Source: SKVL01 sp051747785 (GTDB taxonomy: Bacteria > Patescibacteriota > Minisyncoccia > Phycocordibacterales > CSBR16-193). From it: a DNA stretch of 44,514 nucleotides. The first letter of the stretch is position 1, and each line of letters opens with the position of its first letter. Both the position numbers and the translations under genes were made by a program. Shown here one piece after another: positions 1 to 6,502 of the stretch. The stretch covers positions 1 through 44,514 of the forward strand of contig JBNJGN010000001.1 in NCBI GenBank assembly GCA_051747785.1, in the 5' to 3' direction. The notes under the pieces are model-generated. The model was not told where the DNA came from. It saw only the letters and a list, made by a program, of their open reading frames with translations, and did not search any database.

Positions 1-915
1 AAGAGTTGAGGTTCCTCCTTCTTGTATAGTTGCGGGGTCGGCGTAGAATTCGGTGATGATAGGATCGGGGTCAGGTGTTGGACAGTCTTTTACCGTAACA
101 GTTACAGAATCTGTTTTTTCATTTCCTTCGTCATCTTCACAGCTAACACTGAAAACCGTTTCTTCAGAGACATTCTCTGTGGTAGTGCCGGAAGTTTCTC
201 CGCCTGTGTCAAAATTATCCCCTTCACAACTTTCAGCTCCGTTGGAAACCCAAGCGATGGTTGTCTCATCCCCGCTCTCGTTCACCTCCACAGGATCAGC
301 GGTGATAGAAACACAAAGTCCTCCACAGTCAGCACCAAAGTCATCGCTAAAATACTCATCTACTATTCTGTCCCTAAAATCATCAAACCATCCTCCGGAG
401 GAATTTGTTGAATCTATTTCATTTTCATCTATATCCGAAGTTGTAGTAGAAGCGGCCACCTCTTCCAGGTCATCTAAGAGAGTGTCATCCCCTTGTTCAT
501 CAGAATCACCATCAGTGTTTATATCTTCTTTTCCCTCATCCAAAGATTCATCCATTGACGTTGTTCCAGCTTCATTATCCAGATCATCCAATAAAGAAAC
601 TTCTCCTTCATTTCCATGGTCGTTAACAGAAACGTCATTCTCTCCTTGGTCACTAGGCTCTGATTCTGTAGCTGTCTCTTCAGAAACAGAAGAAAGAGAA
701 GAGAGTACGCCATCATTATCCTCTACCTCGGCCTGTGCAGGAATAACAGCAGATCCCGTGAAAGCCAATGAAGTCCACCATAGAGAGAGTATAAAAAAGG
801 CAAAGATGAACCCTGTCCCCTTAAAATTAAAAAAAGAAGTACAGTTTCCGCACTTTACCCTTTTTCTCACCTTAAAAGCTTGAACTTCAGGATTGTTATT
901 ATAGTAATTTTTCAT
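1..915 (-). CDS. Secreted acidic Ig-like surface protein (partial, C-terminus beyond the left edge)
   Basis: The frame is open from the ATG at 915-913 down to base 1, 305 codons with no stop, so the C-terminus lies outside the window. Residues about 30-62 form a signal peptide: a basic stretch, a Phe/Leu/Trp-rich core, and a cleavage-like AQA. A Ser/Asp/Glu-rich linker of roughly 130 residues follows. From about residue 195 an Ig/PKD-like beta domain begins (SITADPVEVNESGDETTIAW) with paired cysteines, and ends in TVTVKDC. A second copy seems to start at IITEFYADPATIQEGG just before the edge. This layout fits a cell-surface adhesin or stalk protein of CPR bacteria; no ligand can be inferred. 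It diverges from valS across a long spacer with a repeat array. Signal and repeat nature are seen; surface function is inferred. Confidence 0.8.
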   Translation of the reverse strand, partial: MKNYYNNNPEVQAFKVRKRVKCGNCTSFFNFKGTGFIFAFFILSLWWTSLAFTGSAVIPAQAEVEDNDGVLSSLSSVSEETATESEPSDQGENDVSVNDHGNEGEVSLLDDLDNEAGTTSMDESLDEGKEDINTDGDSDEQGDDTLLDDLEEVAASTTTSDIDENEIDSTNSSGGWFDDFRDRIVDEYFSDDFGADCGGLCVSITADPVEVNESGDETTIAWVSNGAESCEGDNFDTGGETSGTTTENVSEETVFSVSCEDDEGNEKTDSVTVTVKDCPTPDPDPIITEFYADPATIQEGGTSTL

Positions 916-1133
916 AATTTTTTATCTCTTATAATATTAAAATAAACTCACCCAGCTATCTAAAGGTAAGCAAATGAACGATGTGGTGAGGAAAATTAAA
1001 ACAAACACCACAGATTAGACGTCCCTATTCGTCGGGAAACCTCTCTTTACTTCTGAAAAAAATATTACATACATATTTTTAAAAAGTCAATAGCCAAATA
1101 GAGAAAAAATCCTTATTTCTAGCAAAATTTTAA

Positions 1134-1267
1134 ATGTCTTTTATGTATTAAAGACAGATGTTTATATGTCTTTTAGAATATATTTTAAAATGGTGCCTTT
1201 TATTTTTTTGTGATGTAAAAGACATTTCTATGTCTTTTACATTGTCTTTTATAAAAGACATAGAAAT
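1134..1267. promoter_or_regulatory. Cluster of ATGTCTTTTA direct and inverted repeats
   Basis: Exact copies of ATGTCTTTTA lie on the plus strand at 1134-1143, 1166-1175 and 1230-1239, and on the minus strand at 1216-1225 and 1252-1261. There is a one-mismatch copy at 1242-1251 and a shortened inverted copy near 1148-1156. Bases 1215-1225 and 1230-1240 form an 11-bp inverted repeat around TTCT. Bases 1224-1239 and 1252-1267 form a perfect 16-bp inverted repeat. One more exact copy sits at 4379-4388, just upstream of the Hsp20 gene. The arrangement looks like a multi-site operator in a divergent promoter region. The repeats are seen; the regulatory role is inference. Confidence 0.6.
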
Positions 1268-1363
1268 ACCTGCAAAATAAGATCGCCATCTTTTTTTAAA
1301 CAGAAACCCTTATCATTTTGATAATTAAAAAAGAAGAAAGATATCCCTTAAAAAAGCGATATA

Positions 1364-1372
1364 TGTTATTAT
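1364..1372 (+). promoter_or_regulatory. Extended -10 promoter for valS
   Basis: TGTTATTAT matches the extended -10 form TGnTATAAT with one change. It lies 29 bases before the valS ATG. No good -35 is seen, as expected for extended -10 promoters. A short AAAGG before the start could serve as a weak ribosome binding site. Confidence 0.45.
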
Positions 1373-1401
1373 GCTATTAAAATAAAAGGTAAAACTAAAT
1401 T

Positions 1402-3675
1402 ATGGCCTCAACAGAAGATGGTAAAAAAATAGATCCGGCTTTTTTGAGCCCTTACACCCCTTCAGAAAATGAAGAGGTTATTTATAACAAATGGGAAGAA
1501 GAAGGAATGTTCAACCCTGAAGAATGTGAAAAGAAAGGTGTAGCCAAAAGTGACAGACCGCCCTTTAGTATTATTATGCCTCCTCCTAATGTAACCGGAG
1601 CGTTACACATGGGAAGCGCTCTAATGCTAGCTGTAGAGGATATGATGGTAAGGTTCCAGAGAATGAAAGGGCGAAAAACCCTATGGATACCGGGAACCGA
1701 CCATGCATCTATAGCCACAGAGTCAAAAGTAGAAAAAAGTCTGCAAAAAAGAAAAATAAAACGTTCCGAGCTTACCAGAGAAGAGTTTTTAGAGGAAATT
1801 GACGAGTTCGTACAAGAAAGCAAAAGAAACATACGTGACCAAATTAAAAAAATGGGGGCCTCCGTTGACTGGAGCAGAGAAGCTTTTACTTTAGACAGAC
1901 AGAGAGAAAAAGCCGTGAAAACCGCCTTTTCCCAGCTTTACAAACAAGGACTTATAAAAAGAGGGGAACAGATCGTAAACTGGGACCCTAAAGGCCAAAC
2001 AGCGATATCTGATGACGAGGTTGAATATCAAGAAGGCAAAGCTCTACTGTATACTTTTAAATATAGTAGTGACTTCCCTATATCTATAGCCACCACCAGA
2101 CCAGAAACAAAAGTAGGAGATACTGCCGTAGCTGTTAACCCCGAAGACAAGCGTTACCAGAAATACATAGGCAAAGAATACAAAGTTAATTTTGCCGGAT
2201 GCCCCCTAAACATTAAGATCGTGGGTGATAAAGAGGTTGACCCTGAGTTCGGCACAGGAGCACTTGGTGTTACCCCTGCTCACAGTAAAACTGACTGGGA
2301 TATAGCTCAGAAAAATCACCTCCCTTGGTTTAAGATAATTAATGAATACGCACGAATGGAAGTTGAGAACCCTGACATAAACGGTCTTAAAACCACCGAT
2401 GCCAGGGAGTATATAGTCAGATGGCTAAAAGAAGAAGAACTTTTAGAAAGAGAAGAAGAGATAGAACAGAACATATCTGTTTCTTACAGAAGTGGCGGAG
2501 TTATAGAACCGATACCTAAATTACAGTGGTTCATTGATGTTAATAAAAAATTTAACCTGCCCCACTCTTCCATACCAGGTATTAAAGCAGGTCAAAAAGT
2601 ATCTCTTAAGGAGCTTATGCTTCATGTTGTCAAAGAAGGTCATATAAAGATCATTCCTGAGCGTTTCAACAAAATATACTATCACTGGGTAGAAAATCTT
2701 CATGATTGGTGCATATCAAGGCAAATATGTTATGGACACCGAATACCCGTCTGGTACAAAGAAAACAAAGATTCAGAAACAGAGATCCATGTCGGAGAAG
2801 AAACACCTAAAGGAGAAGGATGGGAACAGGACCCGGACACTCTTGATACTTGGTTCTCTTCAGGTCTATGGACCTTTTCTACCTTAGGCTGGCCTGATAA
2901 CGTGGAAACGTCGGATAACGGACCGGAAATTAAGAAAAGAGGTGATTTAGAAGAGTATCACCCTACAAGCATTTTAGAGACCGGAGAGGATATAATCTTC
3001 TTTTGGGTTGCACGTATGATATTAATGAGTACCTCTCTTTTAGGAGAAGTGCCTTTCAAAACGGTATATTTACACGGAATGGTTCGTGACGAGAAAGGCC
3101 AGAAACTAAGCAAATCACTTGGAAACAACCTTGACCCCAGAGAAGCATCTAAACAGTACGGATCGGACGCAGTAAGAATGTCTCTGGTCATAGGAACAAG
3201 ACCAGGAAACGACTCTAAAATATCACCTCAAAAACTCAAAGCCTACAAGCATTTTGCCAACAAGATATGGAACGCAAGTAGATTCGTTTTTGAAAATACA
3301 TCAGACGAAAACGAATCAGAACCCGAAAGCATGCCCGAAAAATACCAAGAATACCATAAAGAATTTGAAGATCTAAAAAAAGAAATAACAAAAGACATGG
3401 AGAATTACCGCTTATATCTGGCCGGAGAAAAACTCTATCATTATTTCTGGCACAGATTTGCCGATGTTATAATAGAAGATGCTAAAAAAGATATTAGCGA
3501 AAGCGATGATGTTACAAAAGAATCAGCCAGATATACGCTTTTTAGATTATTAAGAACAAGCTTAGTTATGCTTCACCCCTTTATGCCTTTTATAACGGAA
3601 ACCGTTTGGCAAAAAAGTCCTTATCTATCAGACAGACCCTTAATGGCAGAGGAGTGGCCGAACGTTGATAATTAA
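1402..3675 (+). CDS. valS: Valyl-tRNA synthetase
   Basis: Class I aminoacyl-tRNA synthetase that charges tRNA-Val in the cytoplasm. The protein has the HIGH-type signature in PPPNVTGALHMGS (HMGS at residues 69-72), an inserted CP1 editing domain (TTRPETKVGDTAVAVNP, then GTGALGVTPAHS), the class-typical GEDIIFFWVARM, and the KMSKS-type loop KLSKS at residues 568-572. The anticodon-binding helical domain fills the rest. At 757 residues it is shorter than the usual 880-950, because the C-terminal coiled-coil arm is absent; the protein stops right after the anticodon-binding domain. It starts at ATG 1402 and is followed after 8 bases by a PrsW-like protease gene, probably in one transcript. Confidence 0.97.
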   Translation: MASTEDGKKIDPAFLSPYTPSENEEVIYNKWEEEGMFNPEECEKKGVAKSDRPPFSIIMPPPNVTGALHMGSALMLAVEDMMVRFQRMKGRKTLWIPGTDHASIATESKVEKSLQKRKIKRSELTREEFLEEIDEFVQESKRNIRDQIKKMGASVDWSREAFTLDRQREKAVKTAFSQLYKQGLIKRGEQIVNWDPKGQTAISDDEVEYQEGKALLYTFKYSSDFPISIATTRPETKVGDTAVAVNPEDKRYQKYIGKEYKVNFAGCPLNIKIVGDKEVDPEFGTGALGVTPAHSKTDWDIAQKNHLPWFKIINEYARMEVENPDINGLKTTDAREYIVRWLKEEELLEREEEIEQNISVSYRSGGVIEPIPKLQWFIDVNKKFNLPHSSIPGIKAGQKVSLKELMLHVVKEGHIKIIPERFNKIYYHWVENLHDWCISRQICYGHRIPVWYKENKDSETEIHVGEETPKGEGWEQDPDTLDTWFSSGLWTFSTLGWPDNVETSDNGPEIKKRGDLEEYHPTSILETGEDIIFFWVARMILMSTSLLGEVPFKTVYLHGMVRDEKGQKLSKSLGNNLDPREASKQYGSDAVRMSLVIGTRPGNDSKISPQKLKAYKHFANKIWNASRFVFENTSDENESEPESMPEKYQEYHKEFEDLKKEITKDMENYRLYLAGEKLYHYFWHRFADVIIEDAKKDISESDDVTKESARYTLFRLLRTSLVMLHPFMPFITETVWQKSPYLSDRPLMAEEWPNVDN

Positions 3676-3683
3676 TATAAATA

Positions 3684-4367
3684 ATGACCCATATTGACGT
3701 TCTGACACTAGCCGCACTAGGAGGAGTGATACCCGCTCTCGTATGGCTATGGTTCTGGCTTCGTGAGGACAGGCATCCCGAACCGTGGCAATACATAACC
3801 CTGGTTTTCATAATGGGAATAGTAGCAGTTCCCGTAGTTATACCCTTCCAAAAATCCATTAACTCCTGTGTTTACCTGGCACCTCTATTAACATACTTCT
3901 CTTGGGCTGCCTTGGAAGAGCTCTTCAAATATGCAGCCGCCTATTTCGCCGCACTTAGAAACAAAGTAAACGATGAACCGATAGATCCTGTTATATATAT
4001 GATAGTCGCAGCTTTAGGCTTTGCCGCCATTGAAAATACTCTTTTTTTAACAGAACCTATTTCAAAAGAACTAATCGTTGATAGCGTAGTTATAGCTAAC
4101 TTAAGGTTCGTAGGGGCCACTCTTTTACATGTAGTATGTTCCGCCACCGTAGGATTATTCTTAGCCTTTTCGTTTTACAAGAGCAGAAAGAAAAAAATTC
4201 TTTACTTAATAATAGGATTATTAACCGCCACAGTAATTCACGCTCTTTTCAATCTCATAGTCACATCCGACAGCCAACTTGGCGGCCCTATAACGGCCCT
4301 CCTCTATACATGGACAGGTGCCATGTTCTTAATATTCGCTTTTGAAAAGGTGAAAAAGATACGTTGA
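3684..4367 (+). CDS. PrsW-family intramembrane protease-like protein
   Basis: A 227-residue polytopic membrane protein with about seven hydrophobic segments. It carries the PrsW (MEROPS M82) signature set: EELFK (EExxK) after the third segment, GFAAIENTLF (FAxxEN), a His-containing LLHVVCSATVGLF, and HALFN near the C-terminus. In Bacillus, PrsW cleaves the anti-sigma factor RsiW in response to envelope stress. No anti-sigma factor is recognised in this window, although an ECF sigma factor is encoded at 37774-38322. The gene begins 8 bases after valS and is probably co-transcribed with it. The family call is firm; the substrate is unknown. Confidence 0.85.
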   Translation: MTHIDVLTLAALGGVIPALVWLWFWLREDRHPEPWQYITLVFIMGIVAVPVVIPFQKSINSCVYLAPLLTYFSWAALEELFKYAAAYFAALRNKVNDEPIDPVIYMIVAALGFAAIENTLFLTEPISKELIVDSVVIANLRFVGATLLHVVCSATVGLFLAFSFYKSRKKKILYLIIGLLTATVIHALFNLIVTSDSQLGGPITALLYTWTGAMFLIFAFEKVKKIR

Positions 4368-4378
4368 GATTTCCACAG

Positions 4379-4388
4379 ATGTCTTTTA
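4379..4388 (+). promoter_or_regulatory. Isolated ATGTCTTTTA motif upstream of the Hsp20 gene
   Basis: An exact copy of the repeat clustered at 1134-1267, here 46 bases before the Hsp20 start. A possible -10 (TACAAT, 4408-4413) lies between motif and gene. Possibly a shared operator; function is inferred only from recurrence. Confidence 0.35.
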
Positions 4389-4434
4389 ATTTATGTGTTT
4401 TCTCTGTTACAATTAATTAGTAAATATAAAAACT

Positions 4435-4917
4435 ATGCCAAAAGACACAAGATCATTTTTTGAACGCCTCACAGGTTCAGATAATATTGAAGAGGACGAA
4501 GAAATAGACGAGGAGGATTATGAAGAAGAGGAAGAGGAGGAGGAATACGACAACGAAGGAGAAGAAGACGAACACGACTCTGAAGAAGAAGGAGAGCTAG
4601 CTGTTGATATGTATGAAAACCACAGTGATATTTTCATTAAAACTGTTGTATCTGGTGTAAGACCGGAAGAGCTTGACATCTCTATTACTCGCGAAAAGGT
4701 GGTTATTAGAGGAAACAGAACACCGGAAAGAGGTTTTGAGGGCTCTAATTACCATATCCAAGAACTATACTGGGGTGCCTTTTCTAGATCAATAGATCTA
4801 CCTCAAGAGGTTGAAGTTGATGAAGCAGAAGCGGTCGCCAAACACGGCCTTTTAGTTTTAAAGCTCCCTAAAATAAACAAAGAAAGAGAAACCAAACTTA
4901 AGGTTAAAACAGGTTAA
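4435..4917 (+). CDS. hsp20: Small heat-shock protein (Hsp20/alpha-crystallin) with acidic N-terminus
   Basis: A 160-residue ATP-independent holdase-type chaperone. Residues about 18-53 are almost entirely Glu/Asp with a few Tyr. The alpha-crystallin domain follows: ELAVDMYENHSDIFIKT, GVRPEELDISITREKVVIRG, a Tyr/Trp-rich L57-type strand, and KHGLLVLKLPK, which is the usual A-x-x-x-G-L/V-L end of the domain. The acidic N-terminal arm replaces the normal hydrophobic substrate-binding arm, which is unusual. A strong terminator follows at 4937-4968. The upstream ATGTCTTTTA motif may be its regulator site. A second Hsp20 without the acidic arm lies at 37211-37660. Confidence 0.9.
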   Translation: MPKDTRSFFERLTGSDNIEEDEEIDEEDYEEEEEEEEYDNEGEEDEHDSEEEGELAVDMYENHSDIFIKTVVSGVRPEELDISITREKVVIRGNRTPERGFEGSNYHIQELYWGAFSRSIDLPQEVEVDEAEAVAKHGLLVLKLPKINKERETKLKVKTG

Positions 4918-4936
4918 GTAAAAAACGATAAAAAAA

Positions 4937-4968
4937 CAAAAACGACCTTTTAACGAAGGTCGTTTTTG
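4937..4968. terminator. Bidirectional rho-independent terminator after the Hsp20 gene
   Basis: CAAAAACGACCTT and AAGGTCGTTTTTG form a perfect 13-bp stem around a 6-base loop, with T-rich sequence on the plus side and A-rich sequence before it. It ends the valS-side plus-strand block and could also stop minus-strand transcription from the tRNA-Phe side. Confidence 0.9.
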
Positions 4969-5002
4969 TTTTGTTCTTATAGATAAACAACGTATCCTCT
5001 TG

Positions 5003-5075
5003 TGCTGAGGGGCGGGTTCGAACCGCCGACCCTTCGCTCTTCAGGCGAATGCTCTACCAACTGAGCTACCTCAGC
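5003..5075 (-). tRNA. tRNA-Phe (GAA)
   Basis: A 73-base cloverleaf with acceptor stem GCTGAGG/CCTCAGC and discriminator A. The anticodon stem TTCGC/GCGAA encloses the loop CTGAAGA, giving anticodon GAA. The T loop GGTTCGAACCC is standard. CCA is not encoded. Confidence 0.95.
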
Positions 5076-5097
5076 AATTATGCCTTATGCTGAATAA

Positions 5098-5358
5098 TCA
5101 GCGCGGTAACCGCTCAAAAGCTTCCCGCGCCTCCTTAGAGGCTTCTTGTGCAGTTGTATACAGATCCTCTAATCTATCCAGGTATGGTTCAATGTAAATG
5201 TACGCAATAACTGCCAAAACCACTATAACTGCCCAGTAAAAAAAAGTAAACATTAAACTCCTCCTTTGCGCAGAGTAAAGTTTTCTAAGCATCTCATTGT
5301 TCTCCCGAGCCAGTTCATGTATCTCTTCTATCCGCTCATCATCATCCTCCCTGCTCAT
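5098..5358 (-). CDS. Small one-helix membrane protein of unknown function
   Basis: An 86-residue protein starting MSREDDDERIEE. Residues 1-30 are charged and helical, residues about 35-60 form one transmembrane segment (FTFFYWAVIVVLAVIAYIYI), and the rest is a charged amphipathic helix. I do not recognise a family with certainty; similar small membrane proteins with helical tails are common in CPR genomes. I chose ATG 5358 over the longer TTG frame to 5394, because a TATAAT box ends 6 bases before this ATG, so the longer start would lie inside the promoter. The gene sits between tRNA-Phe and tRNA-Arg, on the same strand as both. Confidence 0.7.
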   Translation of the reverse strand: MSREDDDERIEEIHELARENNEMLRKLYSAQRRSLMFTFFYWAVIVVLAVIAYIYIEPYLDRLEDLYTTAQEASKEAREAFERLPR

Positions 5359-5364
5359 GTGGCC

Positions 5365-5394
5365 ATTATAACAAAATTCTGTCTGGCAAAGCAA
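5365..5394 (-). promoter_or_regulatory. Promoter giving a leaderless mRNA for the gene at 5098-5358
   Basis: Read on the minus strand: TTGCTT, 18 bases, then TATAAT preceded by TG (extended -10, TGTTATAAT). Six bases separate the -10 from the ATG, which places the expected transcription start at or next to the A of the start codon. Confidence 0.65.
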
Positions 5395-5408
5395 ACTTTA
5401 CAGTTCTG

Positions 5409-5480
5409 TCCTCTCGGCAGGAATCGAACCTGCATCTAGCCCTTAGGAGGGGCTCGTTCTATCCATTGAACTACGAGAGG
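5409..5480 (-). tRNA. tRNA-Arg (CCT)
   Basis: A 72-base cloverleaf with acceptor stem CCTCTCG/CGAGAGG and discriminator A. The anticodon stem AGCCC/GGGCT holds the loop CTCCTAA, anticodon CCT, reading AGG. The T arm contains GGTTCGATTCC. CCA is not encoded. Confidence 0.95.
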
Positions 5481-5549
5481 TTTTAATACGAGAGCACAAT
5501 AACACACAAAACGTGTGATCTTCATTAAGATATAAAAAATTGATAGAAT

Positions 5550-5786
5550 TTAAGAATTCTCTAATAACTCTTCAACTTTCTCCCTATCAAAACCGATAAC
5601 CATATTCTCGCCTACGAATATCACCGGCACGCCCATCTGACCACTCTTCTCTACCATTTCTTGCCTTTTTTCAGTTTCCTCAGAGACATCGTGATCAGTA
5701 AACTCCACTCCTTTCTCTTTGAAAAATTCCTTGGCCATTTCGCAATAAACGCAAGTAGGTGTTGAATAAATAGTAACTTCTTTCAT
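5550..5786 (-). CDS. Glutaredoxin-like thiol-disulfide oxidoreductase
   Basis: A 78-residue thioredoxin-fold protein. The redox motif CVYC is at residues 12-15 (STPTCVYC), followed by the cis-proline loop MGVPVIFVGE and the C-terminal helix GFDREKVEELL. Length and motif match the NrdH/glutaredoxin-like group that reduces protein disulfides or ribonucleotide reductase; the electron donor cannot be told. I took ATG 5786 rather than the upstream in-frame codon at 5825, because translation from there would begin inside the -10/-35 region at 5816-5844. The gene appears monocistronic. Confidence 0.9.
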   Translation of the reverse strand: MKEVTIYSTPTCVYCEMAKEFFKEKGVEFTDHDVSEETEKRQEMVEKSGQMGVPVIFVGENMVIGFDREKVEELLENS

Positions 5787-5815
5787 AATAATTTTACCTA
5801 AATGGTAACAAAAAA

Positions 5816-5844
5816 AGTATAACACTAGACCATAAAATACTCAA
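5816..5844 (-). promoter_or_regulatory. Promoter of the glutaredoxin gene
   Basis: On the minus strand TTGAGT, 17 bases and TATACT (with TG before it, TGTTATACT), a close match to the vegetative sigma consensus. The expected start is about 22 bases before the ATG at 5786. Confidence 0.75.
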
Positions 5845-5870
5845 TCACTGTTTTAAAAGATCAATATTAA

Positions 5871-6257
5871 TTAAAAAAGACCTTTTATCCAGTCAGAAAA
5901 ACGCCCCCAGTTCCCTTTTTCTACTTTCTCTTCATTGTTTTTATCTTTTTCTTCATCTTCAACAATAACCGCCATTACCTCGCCTTCCTTGCCGGTCCTA
6001 AAACGTCTCCTTATCTCAGCCTCTCTCCCAAAGTCACTTTCAAGATAATCCAGCTCTCTTTCCAGTTCATGCTTTTCCTCTTTTAGCTCTTCCATTTTAG
6101 ACACAGAACCGGAAAGCAAAGCCTTACTTTCCGAGTAATTATTATACATATTCCAAACCGGAAACAGCATCAACCCCACAAGGATCAACAGTGCCACCAA
6201 AGTAACTCTTGAGTATACCCACTCTTTGATCTTTCTTTTGGTAATAATGAAGGACAT
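5871..6257 (-). CDS. FtsB/DivIC-like septum-formation protein
   Basis: A 128-residue bitopic membrane protein: a short basic cytoplasmic N-terminus, one transmembrane segment at about residues 18-36, then a heptad-rich coiled coil (SVSKMEELKEEKHELERELDYLESDFG) and a conserved-looking REAEIRRRFRTGKEGEVM. This organisation and the E..AR..F..-G-E motif match the FtsB/DivIC divisome family, which links FtsL and FtsQ. The C-terminal tail is charged and ends in an aromatic amphipathic stretch. It diverges from a small-peptide promoter at 6268. Confidence 0.75.
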   Translation of the reverse strand: MSFIITKRKIKEWVYSRVTLVALLILVGLMLFPVWNMYNNYSESKALLSGSVSKMEELKEEKHELERELDYLESDFGREAEIRRRFRTGKEGEVMAVIVEDEEKDKNNEEKVEKGNWGRFSDWIKGLF

Positions 6258-6267
6258 ATGTCAGATA

Positions 6268-6296
6268 TTGAAAATTTTGCCTTTTACCTTTATACT
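6268..6296 (+). promoter_or_regulatory. Strong promoter for the 33-residue membrane peptide
   Basis: TTGAAA at 6268-6273, a 17-base spacer and TATACT at 6291-6296 on the plus strand. The predicted transcript starts about 20 bases before the ATG at 6323. Confidence 0.75.
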
Positions 6297-6322
6297 AAAT
6301 AATACTATAAAATATACAAAAT

Positions 6323-6424
6323 ATGCTATTTCATCACAAAAGCCAAAAGATCATACGCTGGATAATGATAGTTGTAGGTATAGTCGTGGCAATCAGTATG
6401 GTCTTTCTCTACACTCCTATCTAG
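6323..6424 (+). CDS. 33-residue one-helix membrane peptide
   Basis: A short ORF, ATG 6323 to TAG 6422-6424. The peptide has a basic amphipathic N-terminus (HHKSQKIIRW) and one hydrophobic helix (IMIVVGIVVAISMVFLYTPI). It is the only good ORF in a 245-base space between two genes and is preceded by a near-consensus promoter, which supports real expression. I recall similar tiny membrane ORFs in other Parcubacteria genomes but could not check this. It converges on lepA. Alternatives are a leader or toxin-like peptide; no antitoxin or antisense RNA is visible. Function unknown. Confidence 0.6.
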   Translation: MLFHHKSQKIIRWIMIVVGIVVAISMVFLYTPI

Positions 6425-6502
6425 AACTCTCTTTAAACAGTTATTTATACTCTGTTTACAAGTGATCAAATTTTCTTCTAGGCACTAAACACAAACCTGA
6501 AT

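Larger units (their letters stand above)
916..1401. other. Long divergent intergenic region
   Basis: This 486-base AT-rich spacer separates the surface-protein gene (minus) from valS (plus). I see no credible ORF. It holds the ATGTCTTTTA repeat array (1134-1267, listed separately), the valS promoter near 1364, and on the minus-strand leader side a GTGGTG/CACCAC inverted repeat at about 983-1011 that could fold in the surface-gene mRNA. Confidence 0.7.

Noticed and set aside
53..883. Plus-strand ORF of 276 codons
   Set aside because: It is the Ser/Pro-rich shadow of the minus-strand surface protein, which has a signal peptide, acidic linker and Ig-like strands in frame.
6226..6465. Plus-strand ORF of 79 codons overlapping the small membrane peptide
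   Set aside because: Its composition is not protein-like and it starts inside the FtsB-like gene. The 33-codon frame at 6323 has the better promoter and a clear membrane helix.
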